Origin: Alistipes communis
Lineage (GTDB): Bacteria; Bacteroidota; Bacteroidia; Bacteroidales; Rikenellaceae
Length of the DNA stretch: 64,000 bases
Assembly (NCBI RefSeq): GCF_006542665.1
Contig: NZ_AP019735.1
Coordinates: forward strand, 2,976,001 to 3,040,000
Direction: 5' to 3'
The notes below the pieces were generated by a model. That model did no database searches, was not told the DNA's origin, and was given only the letters and a program-made list of their open reading frames with translations. Below are positions 43,541 through 52,088 of the stretch, one piece after another. The translations under genes and the position numbers were made by a program. Within the stretch, counting starts at the first letter, position 1; the number at the start of each line of letters is the position of its first letter.

Positions 43541-43701
43541 CATATTGTTTGAAATGTTCGTTTCAACAATATGCGCGGTCTTGGCTCGCCAATCGTGAAT
43601 TCAAAAGGTCTGGTAATCCTAAAAGCGACAAAAACTCGCCAAGAACCGCGCATATAACGGCCCTTAGCTGTTCATCTTTGTCGCTTAGTTTACCAGACCT
43701 T
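43541..43701. repeat. Cluster of three interlocked inverted repeats
   Basis: (1) CATATTGTTTGAAA (43541-43554) pairs with TTTCAACAATATG (43561-43573) apart from one extra base. (2) ATATGCGCGGTCTTGGC (from 43570) pairs with GCCAAGAACCGCGCATAT (to 43655) with one extra base. (3) AAGGTCTGGTAA (43605-43616) plus AAGCGACAAA pair with TTTGTCGCTT plus TTACCAGACCTT (43690-43701). Repeats 2 and 3 are interleaved (A-B-A'-B'), so they cannot all form as simple hairpins at once. The DNA around it is AT-rich compared with the core. Confidence 0.75.
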
Positions 43702-43793
43702 CTGATTGAATAAACAGCTGTCGAAATAGTCTATATCATAAATCTGATACTAAATTAACAAACATATTTCAAAATACAAAATTATATTGCTAT

Positions 43794-44179
43794 TTAATTG
43801 CCCTCAATCAAATCCAGGGTCGCCGAGCCAAGCTGTCGTACAATATCGACGGAGTTCTGCTTCCGTGCATCCGGTCGTTCATCCGCCTCATTTATCCGGC
43901 AGGGATACTTCCAAACGTACGCTCGTACGTCAGCGGCCGGCGCCCGCCATCGAACGATAACCAGTTGCCGCTGTCGACATAGGCAATGCATTCACCACAT
44001 ACGGCAGCGCAAAAGCCGGCACCTCGGCCGGCGATGTTTCCGGCAGTTTCGTCAGGCCGCCTTCGGCTGCCCTTTCTTTTCCCGTTCGCCCGAAGGACTC
44101 CGCTTTCGAGATCCGCGTTTGGCCCCAGATTTGGAGTTTCGATCGAAGTCGTCCGCCGCTGACCCGACGGAATTTCCAT
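43794..44179 (-). pseudogene. Decayed gene fragment, two frames
   Basis: On the minus strand one frame gives a protein-like piece ending CGECIAYVDSGNWLSFDGG and RRPLTYERTFGSIPAG, and the neighbouring frame continues KYPCRINEADERPDARKQNS to a stop at 43794. The two join near 43900 if one base is lost or gained. No family is recognised. It probably is the tail of a gene whose 5' part is gone. Confidence 0.35.
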
Positions 44180-44210
44180 ATCGCAGATTTACCGGTAGCA
44201 TAAACTCAAA

Positions 44211-44882
44211 ATGATCAAAGGCTCTATCTTCATGTTCATATCCTCCTTCATGGCGCTGTTTCCTGTGGCGAATCCCGTAGGGGCGGGATTTCTCGTGAAC
44301 GGATTCTTGTCGGGACTCGACCAGAAGACCCGCATGTCCATCATCCGAAGAATCGTCACCGACTACCTGCTGGTCGGCCTGGGAAGTCTGGCCGTCGGGC
44401 ATTTCGTACTCGCGCTCTTCGACCTGTCGCTGCCGATCATCCAGTTGGGCGGCGGCCTGCTCATCTGTCGCACGGCGCTGCAATGGCTCGGCGACTCCGA
44501 CGCTTCGGCCGGCCGCGTATCGAAAAGAAACGCCGACCCCATCAGTCTGCGGGCGGTCGAATCCCGGATATTCTATCCCATTACCTTTCCGATCAGCATC
44601 GGCCCCGGCAGCGTCTCGGTCATTCTCACGATGATGGCTTCGGCCAGCATCCGCGGCGACTGGGTCCGTAGCCTGCTCAACTACGCGATCATCGCCGTCG
44701 TCATCGTATTGATGTGCTCGATCCTCTACCTGTTTCTTACACAGGGACAAAAGATCATCCGAAAAATCGGCGACAACGGCAGCATCGTCATCAATAAAAT
44801 GGTCGCGTTCTTCACCTTCTGCGTCGGCATCCAGATCGTGGTGACGGGCATCGCCAAAATATTCCACCTGACGGCACTGTAA
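44211..44882 (+). CDS. MarC-family integral membrane protein
   Basis: A 223-residue inner-membrane protein with six hydrophobic helices. The N-terminal helix holds FMALFPVANPVGAGFLVNGF, the conserved P-V-A-N-P-x-G pattern of the MarC family, mirrored in the second half by FYPITFPISIGPGSVSVIL. Family members are unlikely to have the multidrug role once proposed, and their function is still unclear. An amidohydrolase gene follows after 23 nt on the same strand. Confidence 0.9.
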   Translation: MIKGSIFMFISSFMALFPVANPVGAGFLVNGFLSGLDQKTRMSIIRRIVTDYLLVGLGSLAVGHFVLALFDLSLPIIQLGGGLLICRTALQWLGDSDASAGRVSKRNADPISLRAVESRIFYPITFPISIGPGSVSVILTMMASASIRGDWVRSLLNYAIIAVVIVLMCSILYLFLTQGQKIIRKIGDNGSIVINKMVAFFTFCVGIQIVVTGIAKIFHLTAL

Positions 44883-44905
44883 ACCGCCGGAAAATCATTC
44901 GTCGT

Positions 44906-46168
44906 ATGGACTCGCAGCTCTTACTGAACAACGTCGAAATTTTCAACGGAAAGGACGCACGCACCTTCTCCGGCAACCTCCTGATCCGGAACAATCGGAT
45001 CGAGACGATCTCGGCCGCTCCCATCGAAACGCCGTCGGAAAGGCCCGTCACGGTGATCGACGGAAAGGGACGATTTCTGATGCCCGGTCTCATCGATGCG
45101 CACTGGCACGCCTATCTGTGCTGCAACACGATGACGGACCTGCTAGCAGGCGATCCCTCGTATACACATCTCATGGCAGGACGGGAGGCTGCGGAGACCC
45201 TGCAACGGGGATTCACCGCCATCCGCGACGCCGGAGGTCCCGTCTTCGGACTCAAACGGGCCATCGACAGCGGGACGCTCCGGGGCCCGCGCATCTATCC
45301 GAGCGGAGCCATGATCTCCCAGACCTCGGGACACGGCGATTTCCGAATGATCTATGAACACGCCCACGGAGGTTGCGGCTGCGAAATGGCGCACGTCGAA
45401 CAGATCGGAGCCTCGAAAATCGCCGACGGCGCCGACGCCGTGACGGCAGCCGTCCGCGAGAACCTCCGGCAGGGCGCATCGCAGATCAAACTGATGGCCG
45501 GCGGCGGTGCCGCATCGCTCTACGATCCGCTCGATGTGACCGAATTCTTCGAGGAGGAGCTCCGTGCGGCAGTCCGTGCTGCCGAGGATTGGGGCACCTA
45601 TGTGATGGTTCACGTCTACAACCCGCGGGGGATCGCCCGGGCCCTGAAAGCCGGTGTGCGAAGTATCGAACACGGGCACCTGATCGACGAGCCCACGATG
45701 GCCCTGCTGGCCGAAAGCGGCGCATGGCTCAGTATGCAGGCCTTCGCCGTCGAGGACAACACCTATCCGTCGCCCGTCCAGCAAGCCAAACACCTGCAAA
45801 TCTGCAACGGAACGGATCGGACATACCGCCTCGCCAAAAAACACGGCGTAAAATTGGCTTGGGGAACCGACCTGTTGTTCGATCCCGCCAATACGAAAAA
45901 TCAGAATCACGGGATCGTCAAGTTGCAGAAGTGGTTCACCAATTTCGAAATTCTCAGAATGGTTACTTGCGACAACGCCCGTCTGCTGGCGCTTTCCGGC
46001 GCACGCAACCCTTATCCCGGCAATCTCGGCGTTATCGAAGAGGGTGCGTTGGCCGATCTTCTGGTAATCGAGGGCAATCCGCTCGAACGGATCGAAGTAC
46101 TGGAAAATCCGCACGACAATCTCCGCGTCATCGTCAAAGACGGAGTCGTCTGCAAAAACACGCTCTGA
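44906..46168 (+). CDS. Amidohydrolase-family protein (imidazolonepropionase-like)
   Basis: A 420-residue metal-dependent hydrolase of the amidohydrolase superfamily. It has the N-terminal beta-sandwich, the metal motif GLIDAHWHAYL (H-x-H), the later histidines in VMVHVYNPRG and SIEHGHLID, and the WGTDLLFD Asp near 315. The C-terminal strand returns to the sandwich (GALADLLVIEGNPLERIEVL). The sequence is of the kind often annotated as Xaa-Pro dipeptidase-like or imidazolonepropionase-like; the substrate is unknown. No signal peptide is seen. It probably shares a transcript with the MarC-family gene. Confidence 0.88.
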   Translation: MDSQLLLNNVEIFNGKDARTFSGNLLIRNNRIETISAAPIETPSERPVTVIDGKGRFLMPGLIDAHWHAYLCCNTMTDLLAGDPSYTHLMAGREAAETLQRGFTAIRDAGGPVFGLKRAIDSGTLRGPRIYPSGAMISQTSGHGDFRMIYEHAHGGCGCEMAHVEQIGASKIADGADAVTAAVRENLRQGASQIKLMAGGGAASLYDPLDVTEFFEEELRAAVRAAEDWGTYVMVHVYNPRGIARALKAGVRSIEHGHLIDEPTMALLAESGAWLSMQAFAVEDNTYPSPVQQAKHLQICNGTDRTYRLAKKHGVKLAWGTDLLFDPANTKNQNHGIVKLQKWFTNFEILRMVTCDNARLLALSGARNPYPGNLGVIEEGALADLLVIEGNPLERIEVLENPHDNLRVIVKDGVVCKNTL

Positions 46169-46319
46169 TTCGAAATCTGCCCGCCGCACCGCCCTCGGCG
46201 GCACGCACTCTCAGCGTGATCCCGCACCTCCGGCGAAGGACTTCACCCAAAAGTACGATACGAACCGAATCTCGATGTTCGTCAGCGAAATCCCCGCACG
46301 GTACGGATGAGCCGCGGAG

Positions 46320-46823
46320 CTATCCGAAAAGCCGCAGGGCGATCTCCGCACAGGCTTCGGCGTCGGCCAGTGCATGGTGGTGGCGTTCGAGCAGGTATCC
46401 GCAGGCTGCGGAGACCGTATGGAGCTGATAGTTGGGCAACCCTTTGATCCGACGGCGCGAAGCGCTCAACGTACACAGGAAACGGTAGTCGGGATAGGGT
46501 AGTCCGTAATGGGCGTGGACAGCCCGCAGACACCCCTCGTCGAAGGGCGAGTTATGCGCCACAAGCGGCAGTCCCTCGATTCGCGGAGCGATCTCGCCCC
46601 ACACGTCGGGAAACGACGGTGCATTCTCGGTATCGCTGCGCGTGAGACCGTGGATCGCCGTAGTGAAGGCGGAGTAATAGTTGGGGTAGGGACGGATCAA
46701 CCGGTAGATGCTCTCCGACGGACGGCCGCCGCGAACGACGACCACGCCTACGCTGCATACGCTCGTGCGCTGCCCGTTGGCCGTCTCGAAATCAATCGCC
46801 GCGAAATCCCTTATCCGCTCCAT
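46320..46823 (-). CDS. DnaQ-like 3'-5' exonuclease
   Basis: A 167-residue DEDDh exonuclease. The motifs are ExoI FAAIDFETANG (D and E), ExoII VAHNSPFDEGCL (D), and ExoIII HHALADAEACAEI (H and D). It is a stand-alone domain as in DNA polymerase III epsilon-like proteins found in many Bacteroidetes and is not linked here to any polymerase gene. The start MERIRDF is the first ATG. It is convergent with the amidohydrolase; the 151-bp gap has no strong hairpin that I could find. Confidence 0.9.
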   Translation of the reverse strand: MERIRDFAAIDFETANGQRTSVCSVGVVVVRGGRPSESIYRLIRPYPNYYSAFTTAIHGLTRSDTENAPSFPDVWGEIAPRIEGLPLVAHNSPFDEGCLRAVHAHYGLPYPDYRFLCTLSASRRRIKGLPNYQLHTVSAACGYLLERHHHALADAEACAEIALRLFG

Positions 46824-46916
46824 TTTTTCTTAACTATCACAATCGAAAGAAGGCCGGAATCGCCCCGGCCTCCACTATCCGATACACCCCCGCAACAGGC
46901 GAAGGCGCTCGTTCGC

Positions 46917-48377
46917 TCAGCGCATCTTCACGCAGCGAACCTGCATACCGCCGGCGGCATACTGCAACGCCGCACCCTGGAACGACGAGCCTGCACGCGT
47001 GCCGTTGATGTCGAACGAGAAATCCATCGCATAGGCCTCTTTGCCTTCGCCCGTCGAACTCCAATAATACCCCGTCCACGGAGTCGGACGCACCTCGTTG
47101 TCGTTCATGTTGGTCAGCGCGCCGGTGTAGAAACTGCGGCGGCCGGCTCCGGGGAAGAAGGCTTCGTTCGTACCGTCGCTCAATGTGAAACCGTAATTCT
47201 TCTCCAGCTCGGGCGAAATAACGTCCTTGATATGCAGAGCGGCGAAGACCTCTTTCGAAGGCACCTTCCAGCCTCTCGGACACGGGTCGTTATTATTTTT
47301 CTCCGTCCCCCACAACGACACATCGGCCGTCTGGAGCCAATTGTAGCCGCTCTCCTTCGTACCCGTGATGAAGGTCATGGCATGAGCCGAGGCATAACCC
47401 GCCGACCCCCGCTCGGCATCCGTCGCGGCGTATTCGGGATAGACGCGCAGATTCTGGCTGTCGTAGACCTGCGCATCGGCCGAATCGGCCATGTTGTAGT
47501 AGCGCGGCCCGACGAACGGATCTTTGCGCCCCCACTGGTAATAGACACCGTACGAAGCCAAAATATCCTCTTCGGATGTGCCCGAAACGACGCCTGCACC
47601 TAAATTGCGCTTCATCATCACCTCGCCGCCCAGTTCGACCTGCTCGTCGGCAGGATCGAACTCCGCGCACCACAGGTGCCACGACCACAGCAGATTGCCC
47701 GCCGCATCGAAAGCGCCGAGGAGAGCGTTTCCGTGATTGAAAAACTCCTTCTCATCGTCGTCGGTGCCGATCGCATGATAGAAATAGGCCTTGCCGTCGA
47801 CCAGCTTCGGGAATTCGATCACCTTGTAGGGCGTCTCCCACAGGATCGCCACGCTGGCGGGCGACATCGTCGCTTCGGTATCCTCGCCCTTGCGGGTCAC
47901 GTCGATGCAGTAGCGTGCATTCGACTTGTTGATGATGTAGCAATTGGAGGGTTGCCCCGTGAGATCGACCGTCTCGGCGAGCGAAACATAGAGCGAAGTG
48001 GAAACGCTCGATCCGCCGGACGAACGTCCCGTCAGATAGACGGTTCCGAATCTGACGTTGGTATTCTCCTCCTCTTCTTCCTCCCCGTCGGCCAATGTCT
48101 TCGGGTCGTCGGGAAAGGTCGTCGGCGCAGTCACGGAGATGCGGCGTTCGTTCATGTCGACCGTCACCGACCAGCCCTGAGGAACGGTCGTCGGGGTCAC
48201 CGACGAGATGTTGATCGCCGTAAAGCCCAGCGACGTCGTACCGCCCGGCTCCTCGACGAAAGCGCCCCGTTCGTTGAGGAGGAACGAGTAGGTCTCGCTG
48301 TCCTTTTTACACGATTGAAGCAGCACCGTCGCAACGACGAACAGCCCCACGAAGATTTTCACTGTCAGATTTTTCAT
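46917..48377 (-). CDS. Lipoprotein with C-terminal FISUMP-like domain
   Basis: A 486-residue lipoprotein: signal sequence with lipobox VLLQSC (Cys near 23), an N-terminal beta-sandwich of about 150 residues with a Glu run, then a domain with VELGGEVMMKRNLGA and YYQWGRKDPFVG. The C-terminal part carries the FISUMP-like marks DPCPRGWKVPSKEVF, YYWSSTGEG and a final MQVRCVKMR. It differs in its N-terminal part from the operon lipoproteins at 34-43 kb and stands alone. The start MKNLTVKIF is chosen for the signal sequence; a 16-codon upstream extension is polar and covers the promoter region. Confidence 0.8.
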   Translation of the reverse strand: MKNLTVKIFVGLFVVATVLLQSCKKDSETYSFLLNERGAFVEEPGGTTSLGFTAINISSVTPTTVPQGWSVTVDMNERRISVTAPTTFPDDPKTLADGEEEEEENTNVRFGTVYLTGRSSGGSSVSTSLYVSLAETVDLTGQPSNCYIINKSNARYCIDVTRKGEDTEATMSPASVAILWETPYKVIEFPKLVDGKAYFYHAIGTDDDEKEFFNHGNALLGAFDAAGNLLWSWHLWCAEFDPADEQVELGGEVMMKRNLGAGVVSGTSEEDILASYGVYYQWGRKDPFVGPRYYNMADSADAQVYDSQNLRVYPEYAATDAERGSAGYASAHAMTFITGTKESGYNWLQTADVSLWGTEKNNNDPCPRGWKVPSKEVFAALHIKDVISPELEKNYGFTLSDGTNEAFFPGAGRRSFYTGALTNMNDNEVRPTPWTGYYWSSTGEGKEAYAMDFSFDINGTRAGSSFQGAALQYAAGGMQVRCVKMR

Positions 48378-48413
48378 TTGTATAAAGCGACTCGTTATTT
48401 TCCAAAATATCTG

Positions 48414-48421
48414 CAAATATA
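48414..48421 (-). promoter_or_regulatory. -7 box for the FISUMP-like lipoprotein gene
   Basis: TATATTTG on the minus strand, 36 bp upstream of the ATG; no clear -33 box. Confidence 0.5.
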
Positions 48422-48693
48422 CCAAAAAGCGGAGAATAATCCGCTACACCCGCCGAATTATTTACGGTTAGGAATAATTCTTGCCCGTTGTAGGAACGTT
48501 CGAACGGCCGGAATTAGTATATCGCCGGTACGTTACCGACACCTATTCCGATGGACTCTCTCCGGAAAACACGTTTCGGAAACATGCCGGCAGCCGATCC
48601 GGCGTCCCGAGGACGCCGCAATGCGAGGAGGGCGGGATTTCCTGCCGGCACGACCGTATAAACCATCCAACCATGCCTTCCTCCCGCTCGTAT

Positions 48694-49461
48694 ATGAAAA
48701 AGATCGACATCGAAAAAGGATCGAAACGGGCCGACGCCCGATTCCGCATCACCGTCGAAGAGACGGGCCCCTATCTGATCTACGGACAGCCGCCGCTGGC
48801 CCAGCAGTTCATCATGCCCGACGCCGAGGGCGAAAGCTGGTACTTTCAGCAGGGTGCGCACTTCCCGACCGACGACGAACCGACGGCGCTGTGCCGCTGC
48901 GGCGCCTCGAAGAACAAGCCCTACTGCGACGGAGCACACGTCCACGCGGCGTGGGATCCGCGCCTGACGGCCGACGACGCTCCGCTGCTGGACAACGTCG
49001 AACTGACCGAAGGCGAGACCCTCTCGATGACCGACAACCCCAAATACTGCGTCTTCGCACGTTTCTGCGACGCCAAGGGGCAGGCGTGGAATCTGGTCGG
49101 GCAACCGGAGAACGACGAGGCGCGCGAACTGGCCATCCGCGAGGCTTCGATGTGCCCCAGCGGCCGGCTGATGGCGTGGGACAACGAGACCGGCACTCCC
49201 TACGAATTCCGCTTCGAGCCGTCGCTGGGACTCATCGAAGACGTCGCCATCGGAGCCAGCAGCGGCCTGTGGGTGCGCGGCGGAATTCCCGTCAGCCGCG
49301 AATCGGGCGAGACCTACGAGATCCGCAACCGCGTCGTGCTGTGCCGCTGCGGCGCGTCGCACAACAAGCCCTACTGCGACGGCACGCACGCCTCGATCCG
49401 GTTCAACGACCGGCTCGAAGGGACTCCCGAAGGCGAAACCCTCCCCGAAAAAGTCTACTGA
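48694..49461 (+). CDS. CDGSH iron-sulfur protein with extra ferredoxin-like domain
   Basis: A 255-residue protein with two CDGSH-type [2Fe-2S] motifs, CRCGASKNKPYCDGAH (about 69) and CRCGASHNKPYCDGTH (about 220), each with the three-Cys one-His ligand set. Between them lies a domain with CVFARFC...SMCPSGRL (about 115-160), of the Fer4-type seen in such fusion proteins. So up to three clusters may be bound. The start MKKIDIEKG is preferred, with MPSSRSY at 48673 as alternative. Cytoplasmic; the partner and role (electron transfer or cluster transfer) are unknown. Confidence 0.87.
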   Translation: MKKIDIEKGSKRADARFRITVEETGPYLIYGQPPLAQQFIMPDAEGESWYFQQGAHFPTDDEPTALCRCGASKNKPYCDGAHVHAAWDPRLTADDAPLLDNVELTEGETLSMTDNPKYCVFARFCDAKGQAWNLVGQPENDEARELAIREASMCPSGRLMAWDNETGTPYEFRFEPSLGLIEDVAIGASSGLWVRGGIPVSRESGETYEIRNRVVLCRCGASHNKPYCDGTHASIRFNDRLEGTPEGETLPEKVY

Positions 49462-49500
49462 TCGGCGCGGAGGAACGTCCGACGCCCCGGCCCCCACGAT

Positions 49501-49536
49501 TCACCCCTGCCGGAACATTCCGGCAGGGGTGATTTT
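49501..49536. terminator. Bidirectional terminator between convergent genes
   Basis: A perfect stem TCACCCCTGCCGGAA with a 2-nt loop, followed by a T-rich stretch on the plus strand. Confidence 0.8.
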
Positions 49537-49547
49537 CATTCGCGGAA

Positions 49548-50540
49548 TCATGCGGTTCCATGTTGCAGTCCGCCGCTTCGTCTCTGCCGATTTACCTTCG
49601 GCGGCTCGCGCAGAGCGCAACTTCCAAAGCTGCATTCCGTTTTCACGTCCGGATAAGGGGAAGCCTCTTTCCGAACGAAATGAAGTTCAAAAACGGAACT
49701 TATCCTTTTTTGGGGATTCTCCCGCTCGCACGGCACATTGACCTGGCACTTGCCGCAGCCGAAGCGCAGCGCATACTTCTCCCGCAGCGTGTCGAAATAG
49801 GAACAGCACAGATGATGCGACTTGCCGTGTTCGAGCGAAATGGCCTGTGCCGGACAGTTGCGCACACAGGCTCCGCACATCGAGCAGTAGTCGTAAAGCC
49901 CCGTGTAGCGGCGTTTCGTGACGGGCAGCGGGGCGTCGGTCACGACACTGCCGAAACGGCCGCTCACCCCGCGTTCGGTGATGAGCCCCTTCGAAAGCGA
50001 AAACGTCCCCAGCCCGCAGACGTAGGCCACGTGCCGCTCCGACCAGTTGCTCGTGAAACTGAGCGACTTGTCGGCGATTTCGGCATTGGTTCCGGCCTCG
50101 AAAACATACCGGAACCCGGCGCTCGCATAGGGAGCGACGGCCCTGTAACCGCGCTCGCGGAACCATCGTTCGAGGAAACGGTTCACCTCCGTAAGAAAAG
50201 CCTGCCCCTCCACGCGCGCATAGAGCCAGCCGTTGCCGACATCGACCGCATCGCGTTTGTTGCCCTCCACGACGAAATCGCTGAACGGGGCGAAATAGGA
50301 GACCACGCTCACGGCCTCCGGCAGCCACTCCTTCGGCGTGCGGAACAGATGTCCGACGGCCTCCGGACGCTTCATCTCTTCCCATTCGGGATCATCGGCC
50401 GAACCGACCCGTACGAGCGGCGTATCGTAGAGCCGCTGCCCGACATCGGACGGCACGAGCGCCATCGCCTCGTCCACATAATTGCGGGGCGATTCCCGGA
50501 TATACGTTTCGAGCGCGGATGTAAGTTCCTCAACCGACAT
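49548..50540 (-). CDS. QueG-like 4Fe-4S protein (epoxyqueuosine reductase family relative)
   Basis: A 330-residue protein with a central region resembling QueG and reductive-dehalogenase-like corrinoid proteins and a ferredoxin motif CSMCGACVRNCPAQAI (about 213-228). A second Cys set (CCSYFD, CGKCQVNVPC) follows and may bind another cluster. It is shorter and less conserved than true QueG, so a role in queuosine synthesis is possible but not assured. The C-terminal 40 residues are polar and basic and look poorly conserved. It lies 28 nt downstream of floA on the same strand. Confidence 0.75.
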   Translation of the reverse strand: MSVEELTSALETYIRESPRNYVDEAMALVPSDVGQRLYDTPLVRVGSADDPEWEEMKRPEAVGHLFRTPKEWLPEAVSVVSYFAPFSDFVVEGNKRDAVDVGNGWLYARVEGQAFLTEVNRFLERWFRERGYRAVAPYASAGFRYVFEAGTNAEIADKSLSFTSNWSERHVAYVCGLGTFSLSKGLITERGVSGRFGSVVTDAPLPVTKRRYTGLYDYCSMCGACVRNCPAQAISLEHGKSHHLCCSYFDTLREKYALRFGCGKCQVNVPCERENPQKRISSVFELHFVRKEASPYPDVKTECSFGSCALREPPKVNRQRRSGGLQHGTA

Positions 50541-50568
50541 GTCGCAATCCCCGCGGCAAACGGGTCTC

Positions 50569-51540
50569 CTATTTTTTATCGACGGGCTTCGAGATCGCTT
50601 CGCGCATGGCCGTATCGGCCATGACGTTTTTCATCTTGTAGTAGTCCATGATCCCCAGATTGCCATTGCGGAACGCCTCGGCCATCGCCAGCGGCACTTC
50701 GGCCTCGGCCAGAATCACCTTGGCACGGGCGTCCTGCGCCTTGGCGCGGTTTTCCTGCTCCAACGCGACGGCCATCGCGCGGCGCTCCTCGGCTTTCGCC
50801 TGGGCGATGTTCTTGTCGGCCTGTGCCTGATCCATCTGCAACTGCGCACCGATGTTCTTGCCCACGTCGATGTCGGCGATATCGATCGAGAGGATTTCGA
50901 ACGCCGTACCTGCATCCAGTCCCTTATCGAGTACCACGCGCGAGATCGAATCGGGATTCTCCAACACGACCTTGTGGCTCACGGCCGAACCGATCGACGA
51001 GACGATACCTTCACCCACACGTGCCAGCACGGTCTCCTCGCCGGCACCGCCGACCAATTGTTTGATATTGGCACGCACCGTCACGCGCGCCTTGGCGATC
51101 AGCTGGATACCGTCTTTCGCCACGGCCGCCACGGGAGGGGTGTTGATGACCTTCGGGTTGACCGACATCTGCACCGCCTCGAACACGTCGCGGCCCGCCA
51201 GGTCGATCGCCGTAGCCATCTTGAAGTCGAGCTGAATATTGGCCTTCTGCGCCGAGACGAGCGCATGGACGACATTGGGAACGTTGCCGCCCGCCAGGAA
51301 ATGCGCCTCCAACTCGTTGGGATCGAGCGAAAGCCCCGCCTTCGTACTCTCGATCATCGACGAGACGATCACCGAGGGCGGCACCTTGCGCCAGCGCATC
51401 AAAATCAACTGCAACAGGCTGATTCTGACGCCCGAAACCAGCGCAGAGAACCACAATCCCACCGGAATGAAATAAAATATCAACCACAGCGCGACGAGGC
51501 CTGCAAAGACCGTGATCGCGATAATTCCCGTTTGATCCAT
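50569..51540 (-). CDS. floA: Flotillin-like protein FloA
   Basis: A 323-residue SPFH-type membrane scaffold protein. A short N-terminal membrane hairpin (about 5-45) is followed by the SPFH-like core (VINTPPVAAVAKDGIQLIAKARVTV) and a long Ala/Glu-rich helical region (about 230-290) with AQAKAEERRAMAVALEQENRAK repeats. FloA proteins organise membrane microdomains. The NfeD-type gene lies directly upstream (26 nt), the classic pairing for this family, which strengthens both calls. Confidence 0.94.
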   Translation of the reverse strand: MDQTGIIAITVFAGLVALWLIFYFIPVGLWFSALVSGVRISLLQLILMRWRKVPPSVIVSSMIESTKAGLSLDPNELEAHFLAGGNVPNVVHALVSAQKANIQLDFKMATAIDLAGRDVFEAVQMSVNPKVINTPPVAAVAKDGIQLIAKARVTVRANIKQLVGGAGEETVLARVGEGIVSSIGSAVSHKVVLENPDSISRVVLDKGLDAGTAFEILSIDIADIDVGKNIGAQLQMDQAQADKNIAQAKAEERRAMAVALEQENRAKAQDARAKVILAEAEVPLAMAEAFRNGNLGIMDYYKMKNVMADTAMREAISKPVDKK

Positions 51541-51566
51541 CTTGAACTATTTTTAGATTAGTAAAT

Positions 51567-52043
51567 TCATACGGAGGGTTCGTCGGCGACCTTGCGCACG
51601 ACGACGTTGAAATTCTCGAACCCGACCACCTCGACCGTGCTGCGCTGGTCGATATAGACATCGGTCGACTTGGCCTCGTAAATCCTGCCGCCGATCTCGA
51701 CCTTGCCCATCGGAGCCAGGCGCGAGACCGCCACGCCGCGGTCGCCCGCCTTCACCTCGTTATCGGGAAGGGGCATACTCGACGACTCGATCTTCTGTTT
51801 CAGCGAGAAGCGCTGCCACGTCTTCGAGCGCAGCGAAAGCACCGTAGCCACGAACGACAACGCCAGAATGATCAGCACGACGATACCGCCCGTGAAGGGG
51901 CCGTAATCGGCAAAAGCCGTATAGATCGCGCTGCCGTAGCAGACCAACGCGAACAGCGCACCCAGCGAGACACCCGGCAGCAACACCAGTTCCGCCACCA
52001 GAAACAGGACACCCAATAAGATCAGGAGGATAATGAGCCACAT
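51567..52043 (-). CDS. NfeD-family membrane protein
   Basis: A 158-residue protein with three or four transmembrane helices in the first half (MWLIILLILLGVLFLVAEL and on) and a C-terminal OB-fold domain (about 100-158; GDRGVAVSRLAPMGKVEIGG, then VEVVGFENFNVVVRKV). This is the short NfeD1b type without the protease domain, and it is encoded with FloA as is usual. It starts 45 nt after the SPOR-type gene, so the whole minus-strand run from 55908 to 49548 may be one transcript. Confidence 0.92.
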   Translation of the reverse strand: MWLIILLILLGVLFLVAELVLLPGVSLGALFALVCYGSAIYTAFADYGPFTGGIVVLIILALSFVATVLSLRSKTWQRFSLKQKIESSSMPLPDNEVKAGDRGVAVSRLAPMGKVEIGGRIYEAKSTDVYIDQRSTVEVVGFENFNVVVRKVADEPSV

Positions 52044-52088
52044 AGATTGAGAGGTTTAGTTTCTGGAAAGATAATCGATTTTTTCGAA

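Noticed and set aside
43605..43701. Invertible promoter or integron attC site
   Set aside because: No full TAnnTTTG promoter lies between the repeats, no invertase or integron integrase gene is nearby, and the attC core sites are absent.
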